DNA of 64,000 nucleotides from Propionibacterium sp. (GTDB lineage Bacteria > Actinomycetota > Actinomycetes > Propionibacteriales > Propionibacteriaceae), in NCBI GenBank assembly GCA_022837595.1, contig JALHFX010000006.1, positions 43,390 to 107,389 on the forward strand, written 5' to 3'. The notes beneath the pieces are model-generated. The model made no database searches and was not told the DNA's origin. It was given only the letters and a program-made list of their open reading frames with translations. A program made the translations under genes and the position numbers. Positions 53,783 to 62,032 of the stretch are shown in pieces. The number at the start of each line of letters is the position of its first letter. Positions within the stretch are counted from its first letter, which is position 1.

Positions 53783-54538
53783 ATGACCAACGAAAATAAC
53801 GAAGCAACAACCAACCACGCTAACGATCGCCGCCTCGCCGCAGACCGACTACGACAGCTGGCGGCACTCCAGTTCAGACGCCAACGCAGGAGACGCGCAG
53901 GTGGCGCACCCTGGCGAGACCCCCGTAACGGGCAGGGCCGCGTCCTGTCGGTGCTCAAACTGAAACCTGAAATGACCCAGCGAGAGCTCACCTACCTGTT
54001 GGGTATGTCACGCCAATCGATCGCCGAACTACTCCGAAAGCTAGAGGCCCAAGGCCTGGTCGAGCGTGAGACATCTGCAACTGACCGCCGCGTGGTGAAC
54101 GTGCGGCTCACCGAAACCGGACGCAACGCCGTCCAGGACACCGAGCCGGAGGCCGACGCATACCTGACCTTCCTCGACTGTCTGAGTGATGCTGAGGTCA
54201 CGCGGCTGGCCGACTACCTTGGCCGCATCATCAGGTCTCTCGAAGAAGAAGCAGTCGATGACTGCGGCGAGCGCGCAGAACACCCAGAAGAGTTCCGGCA
54301 TCATCACGGACGCGGCCGACACAAACGCGGTGGTCCTGCAGGCTTCCCGCCGGACGGCTTCCCGCCGGAGGGCTTCCCACCTGAGGGCTTCCCGGAGCCC
54401 GACGGCCCATGGCCTGATGGCCCATGGGGCGAGGGTTTCGGACGCGGCGGCCGCGGAAGGCGCGGCGGCCGGCCAATGGCTCCCCCACCCCCACAGGACA
54501 CGTACTCGGCAGACGATTTCGGCGCGCCCGAGTTCTGA
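53783..54538 (+). CDS. MarR family transcriptional regulator with Gly/Pro-rich C-terminal tail
   Basis: A 251-residue regulator. Residues 50-115 form the winged helix (TQRELTYLLGMSRQSIAELLRKLEAQGLV; wing ATDRRVVNVRLT, both given as short family pieces), followed by a dimerisation helix to about 160. Residues 165-251 are unusual: His/Arg-rich, then a five-residue repeat (GFPPD, GFPPE, GFPPE), then GPW and GRG repeats. The DNA of this part is a 15-base tandem repeat. ATG 53783 is chosen since the two operators lie just upstream, and the frame before it reads as noise. Autorepression is likely; targets elsewhere are unknown. Confidence 0.85.
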   Translation: MTNENNEATTNHANDRRLAADRLRQLAALQFRRQRRRRAGGAPWRDPRNGQGRVLSVLKLKPEMTQRELTYLLGMSRQSIAELLRKLEAQGLVERETSATDRRVVNVRLTETGRNAVQDTEPEADAYLTFLDCLSDAEVTRLADYLGRIIRSLEEEAVDDCGERAEHPEEFRHHHGRGRHKRGGPAGFPPDGFPPEGFPPEGFPEPDGPWPDGPWGEGFGRGGRGRRGGRPMAPPPPQDTYSADDFGAPEF

Positions 54539-54580
54539 AGACGCTCGACCGTGACGGTTCGCCCCCTCATTCCGCCGCAT

Positions 54581-54621
54581 CGTGTAGCTTAAGGGCCCGT
54601 CATGGGCTCCAGACCTACACG
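54581..54621. repeat. Hairpin repeat, copy 1, between the MarR and VanZ-like genes
   Basis: CGTGTAG (54581-54587) and CTACACG (54615-54621) are the ends of an imperfect hairpin with GGGCCCGTCATGGGCTC inside. The same pattern recurs at 55181-55231, on the other side of the VanZ-like gene. A third, decayed copy may lie at 55148-55172 (CATGTAGCGCTAGGGCC). It also marks the end of convergent transcription. Confidence 0.6.
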
Positions 54622-55107
54622 TTGCGGGGATCGGCGGTACCGGGATCGGCGCTGCGGGGATCGGCGGTGCGGGCGGGACGCGAACCCCGACGCGGGGATC
54701 GGGGACGGCTTCTCGGATCGTCCTGACGGCGGCCCCGGCGCGTGGATCGGAGGCGTGAGCCCCGCCACGCTTTCCAGGCGGTCACCAGAACCCATGCGAG
54801 CAGGATCCCCGTCCAATCGGCGAGCAGATCGCGCCAGTCGCCGGCCCGGCGGCAGCGCTAGCGCTAACCAGGTTGGCCATCCGGCGAGCATCCCGGCTGC
54901 CGCGATCGCTCCGAACGAAAGACCATGGACGATCTTGTCAAAGCCGGGCTCCCCCATCGCCGTCGGTCCGGGCAAAGGGCGAAGCACGTCCCAGAGCGGG
55001 GCGAGGATGCCTGGGCCCTCGCCAAGATCTGGGGTATAGAGAATCGCAAGCTGGGCTGCGACCAGCACCAACCAGACGATCACCCATAGTTTGCGCATCC
55101 CGCCCAT
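54615..55107 (-). pseudogene. VanZ-like family membrane protein, frameshifted
   Basis: From ATG 55107 (or 55098, MRKLWVIVW) the frame encodes two VanZ-like segments (VIVWLVLVAAQLAILYTPD; DKIVHGLSFGAIAAAGML) up to LALALP near 54865. It then becomes meaningless. The VanZ C-terminal signature GDWRDLLADWTGILLAW, and a third helix ending VLVTAWKAW, continue in another frame down to a stop at 54615. The LHxxxSExxQ-type stretch that normally joins the two parts is missing, so a short deletion is likely. A 12-bp palindrome, AGCGCTAGCGCT, sits at the break. The remaining tail has ADPRx repeats. VanZ-like proteins are linked to glycopeptide or membrane-stress responses. Confidence 0.7.
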
Positions 55108-55180
55108 TATCGCGCGGCCCACCAGGCCGGACGATCCCTCTCAATTCATGTAGCGCTAGGGCCTGTCGCCCGATCCCTCT

Positions 55181-55231
55181 CGGATCGTGTAGCTCTGGGG
55201 CCCGTGACGGGCTCTAGAGCTACACGATCCG
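55181..55231 (-). terminator. Hairpin repeat, copy 2; terminator of the Dpp/Nik-like operon
   Basis: CGGATCGTGTAGCTCT (55181-55196) is exactly complementary to AGAGCTACACGATCCG (55216-55231), with GGGGCCCGTGACGGGCTCT between. It lies 97 bases beyond the end of the ABC ATPase gene. It shares GTGTAGCT...GGGCCCGT.A.GGGCTC with the hairpin at 54581-54621. Confidence 0.75.
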
Positions 55232-55327
55232 GCTGGGGGGTGGGGAACCGGCACGATTAAATAGGAGCGGCAGATCTGCCTGGCCAGTGGGGATGGCCCA
55301 GTGGGGAGGGCAGATGTGCCAGCACCG

Positions 55328-56971
55328 TCAAGCGGCTTGCTGTGGCAAATCCTCGAAGAGATCGATCAATTGTTTGGTGTACTCATGGCGATAGGGATCG
55401 AAGAGCTCATCTCGATCGAAATCGTCCACGACCTGGCCGTGCTTCATCACCATCAGATGCTGGCTGATGAAATGCACCGAACTCAGATCGTGCGAGATGA
55501 ACAAATACGACAATCCCAGGGCTTCTTGAAGGTCCTTGAGGAGGTTCAGCACGCGTGCCTGCGTCGAAACGTCGAGGCTCGCAGTTGGTTCATCAAGGAC
55601 GATGAAGCTCGGCTCGGCGCTGATGGCCCGGGCAATCGAGACCCGCTGTTTCTCGCCACCACTGAGGTGGTTGGGCAGCTTGTCAAGGTACTCGGGCGGC
55701 AGCTGAACCAAATCGAGCAGCGCGGCGGACACCTTGCGCGGGTCGTCCCCGACGGACAAGAAACTCGGCGAACGGCGTCCGATGCACTCGAGCGGTTCCA
55801 TCAACGAGGCACCGATCGGCAATCTCTCGTTGAACGAAGCGTTCGGGTTCTGCAAGACCAGCTGCATCCGCTGGCGAGCCGAGCGCAGCGCGGCCCCGGT
55901 CAGCTGATTGAGGTGTTGATCCTGCAGCCAAATATCACCGCCATCGATCCGCTCCAAGCTCAGCAGACAACGCGCCAAAGTCGACTTGCCGCTGCCGGAC
56001 TCCCCCACCAGCCCCAGACAACTGCCAGTCGGCAGGCTCAGGCTGACGCCGTCCACCGCACGGGTGCCACTGCCATAAACCTTCACGACATCAGATGCCC
56101 GCAGCACGGGTTCGGCTGCCCGATCAGTGATCGCGTCCTTGGCCGGGGCCTTGACCTGAATTCGGGGAGGCTCCCCATAGACGGGTAGCCGCGCTTCGGT
56201 CGAGCGCAGCGGAGGGATCGACGCCAGCAGATCACGGGTATAGGGATGTTGGGGGTGCAACACCACCTGGTCTTTGCTGCCACGTTCGACGATTTTGCCG
56301 TGTTGCATGATGGCGACCCGGTCGGCGAACCGGTTCATGATGCGCAGGTCGTGGGTGATGAAAAGGATCGCGCAGCCGGTCGCCTGCTTGATTGTCGCCA
56401 GTTCCTCGAGGACGAGATTTGAACTCCACGAATCGAGCGCCGTTGTCGGCTCATCGGCGATCAGCAGCTTCGGATTCAGCAGCACCGCCGAGGCGAGAGC
56501 GAGCCGTTGCAGCTGGCCACCGGAGACCTGGAACGGATAGCGCGTGGTCAACTGTGGGTCCAGACCGACCGCGTCCACCCCGGCGTCGATCATCGCTTTA
56601 CGCTCGTCGGCACTCATGCTGCGGTGCGCCTTGAGCATCTCGTGCATCTGATTACCGATGGTGTAGTAGGGCGTGAAAGCGCTCTGGTAATCCTGGAAGA
56701 CGTAGGCAACCTGCTCCCCGCGGATAGTTCGCAACTCCTGCGGGCTCGCATTCAACAAATTAGTTTCGCCGAAATCAATGGCATCCGCATCTCGGATCAG
56801 GCTCGCGTTGAGCAGGTTGGTGATCGAGTTCGCGGTGATCGACTTCCCGCTACCCGATTCCCCGATGAGGGCGAACCATTCACCCGGCTCGACCGCAAAA
56901 TGGATGCCTTTGACGAGCGGCAGCCCGCTCCGGGTGGCGATGCGCAGATTGGAGACCTCAAGCAAGGGCAC
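55328..56971 (-). CDS. Dipeptide/nickel-type ABC transporter ATPase, two ATPase domains fused
   Basis: A 547-residue protein with two complete ATPase domains, equivalent to DppD+DppF (or NikD+NikE). Domain 1 has Walker A GESGSGKS at 37-44, QVSGGQLQRLALASA near 148 and LLIADEPTTALD near 168. Domain 2 has GESGSGKST near 325, HLSGGEKQRVSIARA near 440 and FIVLDEPTASLD near 460. HPQHPYTRDLLASIP and RHEYTKQLIDL are the typical ends of the OppD/F family. It overlaps the upstream permease gene by 14 bases. It powers the importer encoded upstream. Confidence 0.92.
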   Translation of the reverse strand: MPLLEVSNLRIATRSGLPLVKGIHFAVEPGEWFALIGESGSGKSITANSITNLLNASLIRDADAIDFGETNLLNASPQELRTIRGEQVAYVFQDYQSAFTPYYTIGNQMHEMLKAHRSMSADERKAMIDAGVDAVGLDPQLTTRYPFQVSGGQLQRLALASAVLLNPKLLIADEPTTALDSWSSNLVLEELATIKQATGCAILFITHDLRIMNRFADRVAIMQHGKIVERGSKDQVVLHPQHPYTRDLLASIPPLRSTEARLPVYGEPPRIQVKAPAKDAITDRAAEPVLRASDVVKVYGSGTRAVDGVSLSLPTGSCLGLVGESGSGKSTLARCLLSLERIDGGDIWLQDQHLNQLTGAALRSARQRMQLVLQNPNASFNERLPIGASLMEPLECIGRRSPSFLSVGDDPRKVSAALLDLVQLPPEYLDKLPNHLSGGEKQRVSIARAISAEPSFIVLDEPTASLDVSTQARVLNLLKDLQEALGLSYLFISHDLSSVHFISQHLMVMKHGQVVDDFDRDELFDPYRHEYTKQLIDLFEDLPQQAA

Positions 56972-57788
56972 TGGTCATCCTCTCGTCCTCGGAGCTGATC
57001 GTGTACCGCTTCATCAGCTGATCGCCCAGCCAGCTGGCGGCTGCAACGACGATGAAGATCGCAATACCGGGAATGATCATGAGCTGGGCTGCCTGAGCGA
57101 AATAGGCCCGGCCGTCGTTGAGCATCGCTCCCCATTCCGGCGAGGGTGGCTGAACGCCCATTCCGATGAATGACAGCGACGCCACGAGCAGGATCACCTT
57201 GCCGATATCCATCGTGGCCAGCGCGAGCACCGGCCCGACGATGTGCGGAATCATGTGTTGGCGCAGAATGCGCAAGTTCGATCCGCCGGCCAGTTTCGAG
57301 ATCATCAAATAGTCGCGTGTTTTCTCCTGCAAGACAAGGCTGCGCACCAGCCGGGTGTAGCCGACCCACTTGACCGCCAGGATCGCGATCAGCATGTTGA
57401 CGAAACCCGGCCCGAGGAGCCCGCTCAGTACGATCGCAACGATGTAGTCGGGCAGCGCGATGAAGACATCGACGATACGCATCACGATCCAGTCGAAGCG
57501 TCCGCCGACCCAGCCCGAAATCAAGCCGAGGGGTACCCCGATCAGGATGGACAGGCTCAACGCGAGCAGGCTCAACCCAACGGTCACTTGGGCTCCGGTG
57601 AGGATCCGGGAGAGAATATCGCGTCCCAGATTGTCGGTGCCAAGTAGATGAGCGACCGATGGACTTTGAAGCCGCGCCGCCAGATTGACGAGTTCAGGAT
57701 CTTGGGGCGCCAACAACGGGCCCATCATGAGCAGGGCGAGCAGCACGAGCACTGCGACCACGCCAATAGTGGTCTTCCGTTTACTCAT
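56958..57788 (-). CDS. Dipeptide/nickel-type ABC transporter permease (DppC/NikC-like)
   Basis: A 276-residue permease with six helices. LLGTDNLGRDILSRILTGAQVTVGLS and the EAA-like loop LVLQEKTRDYLMISKLAGGSNLRILRQHMIPHI (given as start and end pieces: the QEKTRDYLMIS and RQHMIPHI parts) are characteristic of DppC/OppC. It overlaps the partner permease by 4 bases and the ATPase gene by 14. Confidence 0.9.
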   Translation of the reverse strand: MSKRKTTIGVVAVLVLLALLMMGPLLAPQDPELVNLAARLQSPSVAHLLGTDNLGRDILSRILTGAQVTVGLSLLALSLSILIGVPLGLISGWVGGRFDWIVMRIVDVFIALPDYIVAIVLSGLLGPGFVNMLIAILAVKWVGYTRLVRSLVLQEKTRDYLMISKLAGGSNLRILRQHMIPHIVGPVLALATMDIGKVILLVASLSFIGMGVQPPSPEWGAMLNDGRAYFAQAAQLMIIPGIAIFIVVAAASWLGDQLMKRYTISSEDERMTSALA

Positions 57789-58738
57789 ACTCGTTCAGCT
57801 CCCTTCAAGGAGATTGACGGGTCAAGTAACCGGTAAGAGAGATCGACGAGCATGTTGATCACGAAGATCGCCATGCCGACGATGATGACGAAGGCTTGGA
57901 TCACGCCGTAATCACGCCTGGCAAGGGCCTCCACGGCGAGTTTGCCCACGCCTGGGATACCGAAGGTGACCTCGACGATCACGGCGCCGCCCAGCAGGCT
58001 GCCCAAGCTGACGCCGAGGATCGTGACCAGCGGGATCAGCGAATCCCTCAAGGTGTGTTTGAAGAAGATCACCGGTTCGCTGACGCCCCGAGCCCGTGCC
58101 GCGCGCACGAACTCTCGTCCGGATGCCTCGATCAAACTGTTGCGCAGGATCTTGATGTACGGCGGCGCGATCGCAACAGCCAACGCGACCGTCGGCAGCA
58201 CGAGCCCTGCCGGAGTAGCCATGCCGGACGAAGGCAACAGGTGCAGCCGCACCGCGAACATGTCGATCAGCAAGAGCCCGAACCAGAAAGTCGGCAACGC
58301 GGCACCAGCCGTGCAGAAGACTCCCACGGCCTTATCGATAAGCGATCCCTGGAAGCGGGCGGCTAACCCGCCGAGCACGAACGTGATCACGACGGCGAGG
58401 ACCATCGTGGCGCCCGCCAGCATCAAGGTGTAGGGAAAAGCCTTGGCCAATTCGGTCATAACCGGCTTGCCGGTCATCAAGGAGTTCCCGAAGTCGCCGC
58501 GCAGCACACCGCCGAGGAAGCGACCATACTGCTGCAAGGCCGGATCATTTAGGCCGAGATTCTCACGCAGAGCTTCGATCTCGGCGTCGGTGACAGCCAC
58601 GGTATCGACTTTGAGCATCGATAACACGGCGTCACCTGGCGCCAACTGGACGATCAGGAATCCGATGATGGTCAAGACGAAAAAGAAACCGAGCCCTTGA
58701 AGTAGCCAGCGGATCACCGCAAGAAGACTTCTAGGCAA
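57785..58738 (-). CDS. Dipeptide/nickel-type ABC transporter permease (DppB/NikB-like)
   Basis: A 317-residue permease with six helices. The N-terminal FVLTIIGFLIVQLAPGDAV, the large external loop (residues 40-95) and the EAA loop EASGREFVRAARARGVSEPVIF with HTLRDSLIPLVTILG mark it as DppB/OppB type. It overlaps the binding-protein gene by 8 bases and the next permease by 4. Confidence 0.9.
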   Translation of the reverse strand: MPRSLLAVIRWLLQGLGFFFVLTIIGFLIVQLAPGDAVLSMLKVDTVAVTDAEIEALRENLGLNDPALQQYGRFLGGVLRGDFGNSLMTGKPVMTELAKAFPYTLMLAGATMVLAVVITFVLGGLAARFQGSLIDKAVGVFCTAGAALPTFWFGLLLIDMFAVRLHLLPSSGMATPAGLVLPTVALAVAIAPPYIKILRNSLIEASGREFVRAARARGVSEPVIFFKHTLRDSLIPLVTILGVSLGSLLGGAVIVEVTFGIPGVGKLAVEALARRDYGVIQAFVIIVGMAIFVINMLVDLSYRLLDPSISLKGAERV

Positions 58739-60293
58739 TGTCGAGATCCTTCGTCACCATTTGGAATTCGAATTCATTTCCTGGGGTCAACCATCCCGAG
58801 ACCGAGTCGCGGTATGCCGCGGTCTCGTTGGGAACCACCAGATAGGAGTTGAACTGCTCTTCCTCGATCAATTCACCGATCTTCTTCGCCTGCTGAGTGC
58901 GGGCCTCGGGATCAATCTCAGTGTTATAGGCATCCAGCATGCTGAGCAGCTCCGGGTCGGCTAGCCGTCCATGATTCTGTGCGCCGCCTTTTCCGAAAGC
59001 CCCGTTGAGGAAGTACGCGCCGTCACCACGAGTAATGGTGAGCACCGAATACGTGGCCACATCGAAATCATTGTTCGGCAGGTATTCGTCGATGTTCTCG
59101 GCGACCTGGATATCCATGTTGATTCCGACCTGTGCGGCCGAATCGCGCATCAGCTGTGCGATCAGCGGCAGCTCGGGACGGGCGATGTAGGTGACGATCT
59201 TCAGATTGAGCGGCTGGCCGTCCTTGGTGACCTTGCCGTCCTTCACGTCCAAACCAGCGGCCTCGAAGTGTTTCAGGGCAGCCTCAGTGCCGCTGGGGTG
59301 GTCCAGCGGGGTCGGAGAGAACGGCCAGTCACCGGGGAACGGGTTATAGGCGAGAGTGCCCTGCCCGGCCATGACACCGTCGATGATGTCCTGGCGATTC
59401 ATCAGCGCATCCATGCCCTTGCGGAACTCGCGGTTATTCCACAGCTCGGCATTCTCACCGGTGTAGTTGAACTGCAAGTGGTAGACGCGGGTGCCAGGCA
59501 CCGATTCGACGGTGATCCCCGACTCATTGCCCAAAGACTCGATGGCTTCGAGCGAAGGACGGTAGATGACATCGGCATCACCAGCGCGCAACGCGAGCAC
59601 CCGCGAGTTCGAGTCCTCGTTGGCGGTCATGATGACGCGATCGAGTTTGGCCTGACCGTCCCAGTAGTCAGTGTTGCGAACCAGGACCGCTTGTCCGGCC
59701 GGATCAAAAGACTCGAATGCGAAAGCCCCAGTGCCGATCGGCAAATCGCCAGGATCGCTGACATCGGTGATGACGGTGTTGTAGTGCACGAGGTTCGAGA
59801 TCAGTGCCGGGTAAACCGATTCGGTGGTGATCTTCAAGGTGTGGTCGTCGACCACCTCCATGTCCTGAATCTTCAGGGCGGCGACCACGCCCGGGTTGAC
59901 CTCCATGGCGTGCGCGAGGCTCGCCTTGACTGCTTCGGCGGTGACCGGTTTGCCGTTGTGGAAGTTCACTCCGTCACGGATGTGGAACGTCCAGTTTTGG
60001 GCGTCGTCGGTCTCCCAGCTCTCCGCTAACCAGGGGTAAAGCTCGAGGGTTTGCGGGTCCAACCCGACAAGAGTCTCAACGGTCCCCGAGTTAAGGATGA
60101 ACGCGGTGTGCACCAAATGGGCATCGGTGGTGTTCGCAGGGTAGACGGTGACAAACCGGAGCGTCTTCTCGCCATCGGCGGCTCCTGCTGCCGACCCAGA
60201 ATTGTCTCCACCGGAGCAGGCGGTGAGTAATCCCACGCAGAGCGCAAGAATAACGGCGAGTGAACGTGCGAAATTGGGGCGTCGCCTGGGCAT
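58731..60293 (-). CDS. Substrate-binding lipoprotein of a Dpp/Nik-type ABC importer under cobalamin riboswitch control
   Basis: A 520-residue family-5 solute-binding lipoprotein. The signal peptide ends in the lipobox LLTAC with Cys26 as the lipid-attached residue. The SBP_bac_5 core is clear: GLDPQTLELYPWLAESWETDD, YTFHIRDGVNFHNGKPVTA-like NWTFHIRDGVNFHNGKPVTA, and late WLTPGNEFEF. Relatives bind oligopeptides, nickel or heme. ATG 60293 is chosen because AGAGGTG is 8 bases upstream; TTG 60299 is too close to it. The cobalamin riboswitch upstream suggests the ligand is cobalt, nickel or a corrinoid or its precursor; this is inference. Confidence 0.9.
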   Translation of the reverse strand: MPRRRPNFARSLAVILALCVGLLTACSGGDNSGSAAGAADGEKTLRFVTVYPANTTDAHLVHTAFILNSGTVETLVGLDPQTLELYPWLAESWETDDAQNWTFHIRDGVNFHNGKPVTAEAVKASLAHAMEVNPGVVAALKIQDMEVVDDHTLKITTESVYPALISNLVHYNTVITDVSDPGDLPIGTGAFAFESFDPAGQAVLVRNTDYWDGQAKLDRVIMTANEDSNSRVLALRAGDADVIYRPSLEAIESLGNESGITVESVPGTRVYHLQFNYTGENAELWNNREFRKGMDALMNRQDIIDGVMAGQGTLAYNPFPGDWPFSPTPLDHPSGTEAALKHFEAAGLDVKDGKVTKDGQPLNLKIVTYIARPELPLIAQLMRDSAAQVGINMDIQVAENIDEYLPNNDFDVATYSVLTITRGDGAYFLNGAFGKGGAQNHGRLADPELLSMLDAYNTEIDPEARTQQAKKIGELIEEEQFNSYLVVPNETAAYRDSVSGWLTPGNEFEFQMVTKDLDIA

Positions 60294-60344
60294 CGGCAAT
60301 TCACCTCTTCGATCATGACCCTTTCGCGGGGTCGGGCGTCTCGA

Positions 60345-60512
60345 CAGTGAGTCACCGTGTCTTCGGGCTCGGGTTCGTCTTCCTCCAGCGCCTTCCCAGG
60401 ATCACAATCCCAGTGGTCCGTTGCCGGATTCATCCCCCATACCGCTGCGCGTCAGCTCCGGCTTCTCACCGGATTCCATGCATCGATTTCGATGCCAGCG
60501 ACTCGCTCCTGA
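60345..60512 (-). promoter_or_regulatory. Cobalamin riboswitch controlling the Dpp/Nik-like ABC operon
   Basis: Read on the minus strand from about 60512, the leader contains the cobalamin-riboswitch core in order: GGAATCCGGTGAGAAGCC, GGAGCTGACGCGCAGCGGT, CCACTGGGA, CTGGGAAGGCG, and the B12-box-like GAGCCCGAAGACAC. The outer stem pairs GAGTC near 60505 with GACTC near 60350. Downstream GACCCC-GCGAAA-GGGTC (60333-60317) and the ribosome site AAGAGGTG just before ATG 60293 could form the expression platform, which suggests control of translation start. Ends are approximate. Confidence 0.93.
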
Positions 60513-60591
60513 GATTAACAGGTAGCGCCTCCGGGCAATAATTCGGGGTAGTGAATGTTGCCAGGATAAGACAAGTCAATTGAATCTCAAA

Positions 60592-61503
60592 TTAGTTTTC
60601 GCCCTGTGCCAGGAGGCAGTGCACAGCGCGGACGAACCGGTCGGTGCCGCCTTCACTATGCCGCAGATGGAGACCAGGCTCGAACAGTTCGGCTTCCAGC
60701 AACATGGGTTGGCCGTCGTGGGGTGTGACAACGTCAACACGTAAGTAGAGCGGCAGCTGGGCGTCCACACTCCAGCCGCGCTCCTCGGCGATCTGGCCAA
60801 TGGCCGACAGAGTCTGCTCGGCCAGGGCAAGCTCATCAGATGTGGCGACTGCGGGCCGGGTGATCGTCCGGTAGCGGCCGCCGCGGTAACCACCTCCGGC
60901 TTCGAGGATCGCGCACTTCTGGACAGTGTGCGAGAGCTTCCCGCCGAAGAAGAGCAGGCCGCGCTCGGCGTCGTCCTGGATAGCGGCAATAGCCGGCTGC
61001 ACCAGCACCTGCTTCCCGATGGAGAAGATCTCTTCGCATAGCCCCAACGCCCGCGGGTCATCGGCCGAGAAGAGCCCGGTCAGCTGTGAACTGTTCGAAA
61101 CCGTCGGCTTGACGACCACCTGGCCCACGTGTGCGGCGATGGCATCGCCACACGTTGTCAGATCAGGACACAGCGTCGACGGCACGATCCGCACACCACA
61201 ATCGGCCAGATCGAAGAGATAGCGCTTGTCGAGATTCCAGCGCACGAGCTCGGGAGAGTTGACGACCCGGGTGTGTTTTGAGATGTCCTTCAGCCAGCGG
61301 GAGAACTCCTCGAAACGGCTCGCATAGTCCCAGGGAGAGCGCAGGATCAGACAGTCGTAGTTCGGCCAGCTGACATCGTCATCCCAGGCGACGACCGTGG
61401 AGTCGAGCCCGCTGTCGCGCATGGACGACTGGATCGTGTGGATCTCTTGATCGCTGCCGGATCGCAGTACCGAAGTGCTGGTGACAAGTCCGATTCGGGG
61501 CAT
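60592..61503 (-). CDS. ATP-grasp domain protein of unknown substrate
   Basis: A 303-residue protein. The N-terminal part (MPRIGLVTSTSVL; WDDDVSWPNYDCLILRSPWDY) resembles the pre-ATP-grasp domain of RimK/glutathione-synthetase-like ligases, and VVVKPTVSNSSQLTGL (near 150), LRVDVVTP and MLLEAELFEPGL (near 275) carry the ATP- and metal-binding positions. ATG 61503 follows GAGGAGA with good spacing; the upstream frame is noise. It is monocistronic and lies upstream of the cobalamin riboswitch rather than under it. The substrates are not predictable. Confidence 0.7.
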   Translation of the reverse strand: MPRIGLVTSTSVLRSGSDQEIHTIQSSMRDSGLDSTVVAWDDDVSWPNYDCLILRSPWDYASRFEEFSRWLKDISKHTRVVNSPELVRWNLDKRYLFDLADCGVRIVPSTLCPDLTTCGDAIAAHVGQVVVKPTVSNSSQLTGLFSADDPRALGLCEEIFSIGKQVLVQPAIAAIQDDAERGLLFFGGKLSHTVQKCAILEAGGGYRGGRYRTITRPAVATSDELALAEQTLSAIGQIAEERGWSVDAQLPLYLRVDVVTPHDGQPMLLEAELFEPGLHLRHSEGGTDRFVRAVHCLLAQGEN

Positions 61504-61823
61504 AGGTGCTTCTCCTCGTGGTCTTTCCGTCAGGCGATGGCGTTGCCTGCTGTCATCCACGGATGACGGGCCCGAGGTCATCCCCTCTTGATGCCTCGTT
61601 GGTTCGTCATACAGCCGGATCTGGGGGTTCTGGCTGCGTCGTGAATGCTACCCGATGGTTACCGTCGGACAAATCCATGAGTTACCTTCGCTTCCCTGAG
61701 TTACCTGCGCTCGACGCTTGGTTTCGCGTCCGCCCTGCCGATCAGTGTTGGCCAGAGCCGAGCAGAGGGTAGGCGAGAAATAGCCAGTAGTCCTGGGCGC
61801 GCCGGTCAGATAGACTGCTGCGC
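61504..61823. other. Divergent intergenic region with GTTACC repeats
   Basis: This 320-base gap holds promoters for the ATP-grasp gene (minus) and the Cys-rich leader (plus). GTCATCCACGGATGAC (61552-61567) is a perfect palindrome in the 5' leader of the ATP-grasp gene. GTTACC occurs three times in the same direction at 61658, 61681 and 61700, the last two inside TGAGTTACCT repeats 19 bp apart. No open frame here is convincing. Confidence 0.5.
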
Positions 61824-61934
61824 ATGATGGTGATGTTCGCAGGCATGACGGCCGGATTGGCCGCGCCTGCGTCATCAATGTCCTCCCTGGGTTGTTGTCG
61901 GTCGTGTTGCCGCCTGCGCGGCGCCCACTCCTGA
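61824..61934 (+). CDS. Leaderless cysteine-rich leader peptide (putative attenuator ORF)
   Basis: A 36-residue ORF that begins MMVMFAGMTAGL and ends with LGCCRSCCRLRGAHS. Two Cys-Cys pairs (codons 24-25 and 28-29, bases 61893-61910) sit near the stop codon. TAGACT (61811-61816) ends 7 bases before the ATG at 61824, so the mRNA probably starts on the ATG. This matches the design of polycysteine leaderless ORFs known in mycobacteria to sense cysteine by ribosome stalling. Hairpins follow, then the NIL-domain gene. Confidence 0.65.
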   Translation: MMVMFAGMTAGLAAPASSMSSLGCCRSCCRLRGAHS

Positions 61935-62010
61935 TCCTTCACCTCTGATTGAAGGACCCTGGTGAGATGTCCGGGGCCGGGAGTTGGGCAAAGAACAATC
62001 CCCAATTCCC
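61935..62010 (+). promoter_or_regulatory. Candidate attenuator hairpins between the leader and the NIL-domain gene
   Basis: TCCTTCA (61935-61941) pairs with TGAAGGA (61950-61956). GGGAGTTGGG (61979-61988) pairs with CCCAATTCCC (62001-62010) with one G-U pair, and is followed by TTC. The second resembles a terminator or a ribosome-site blocker 9 bases before GGAG of the NIL gene. Which alternative structure the stalled ribosome would favour was not worked out. Confidence 0.5.
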
Positions 62011-62032
62011 TTCACACCCGGAGCACATAGTC

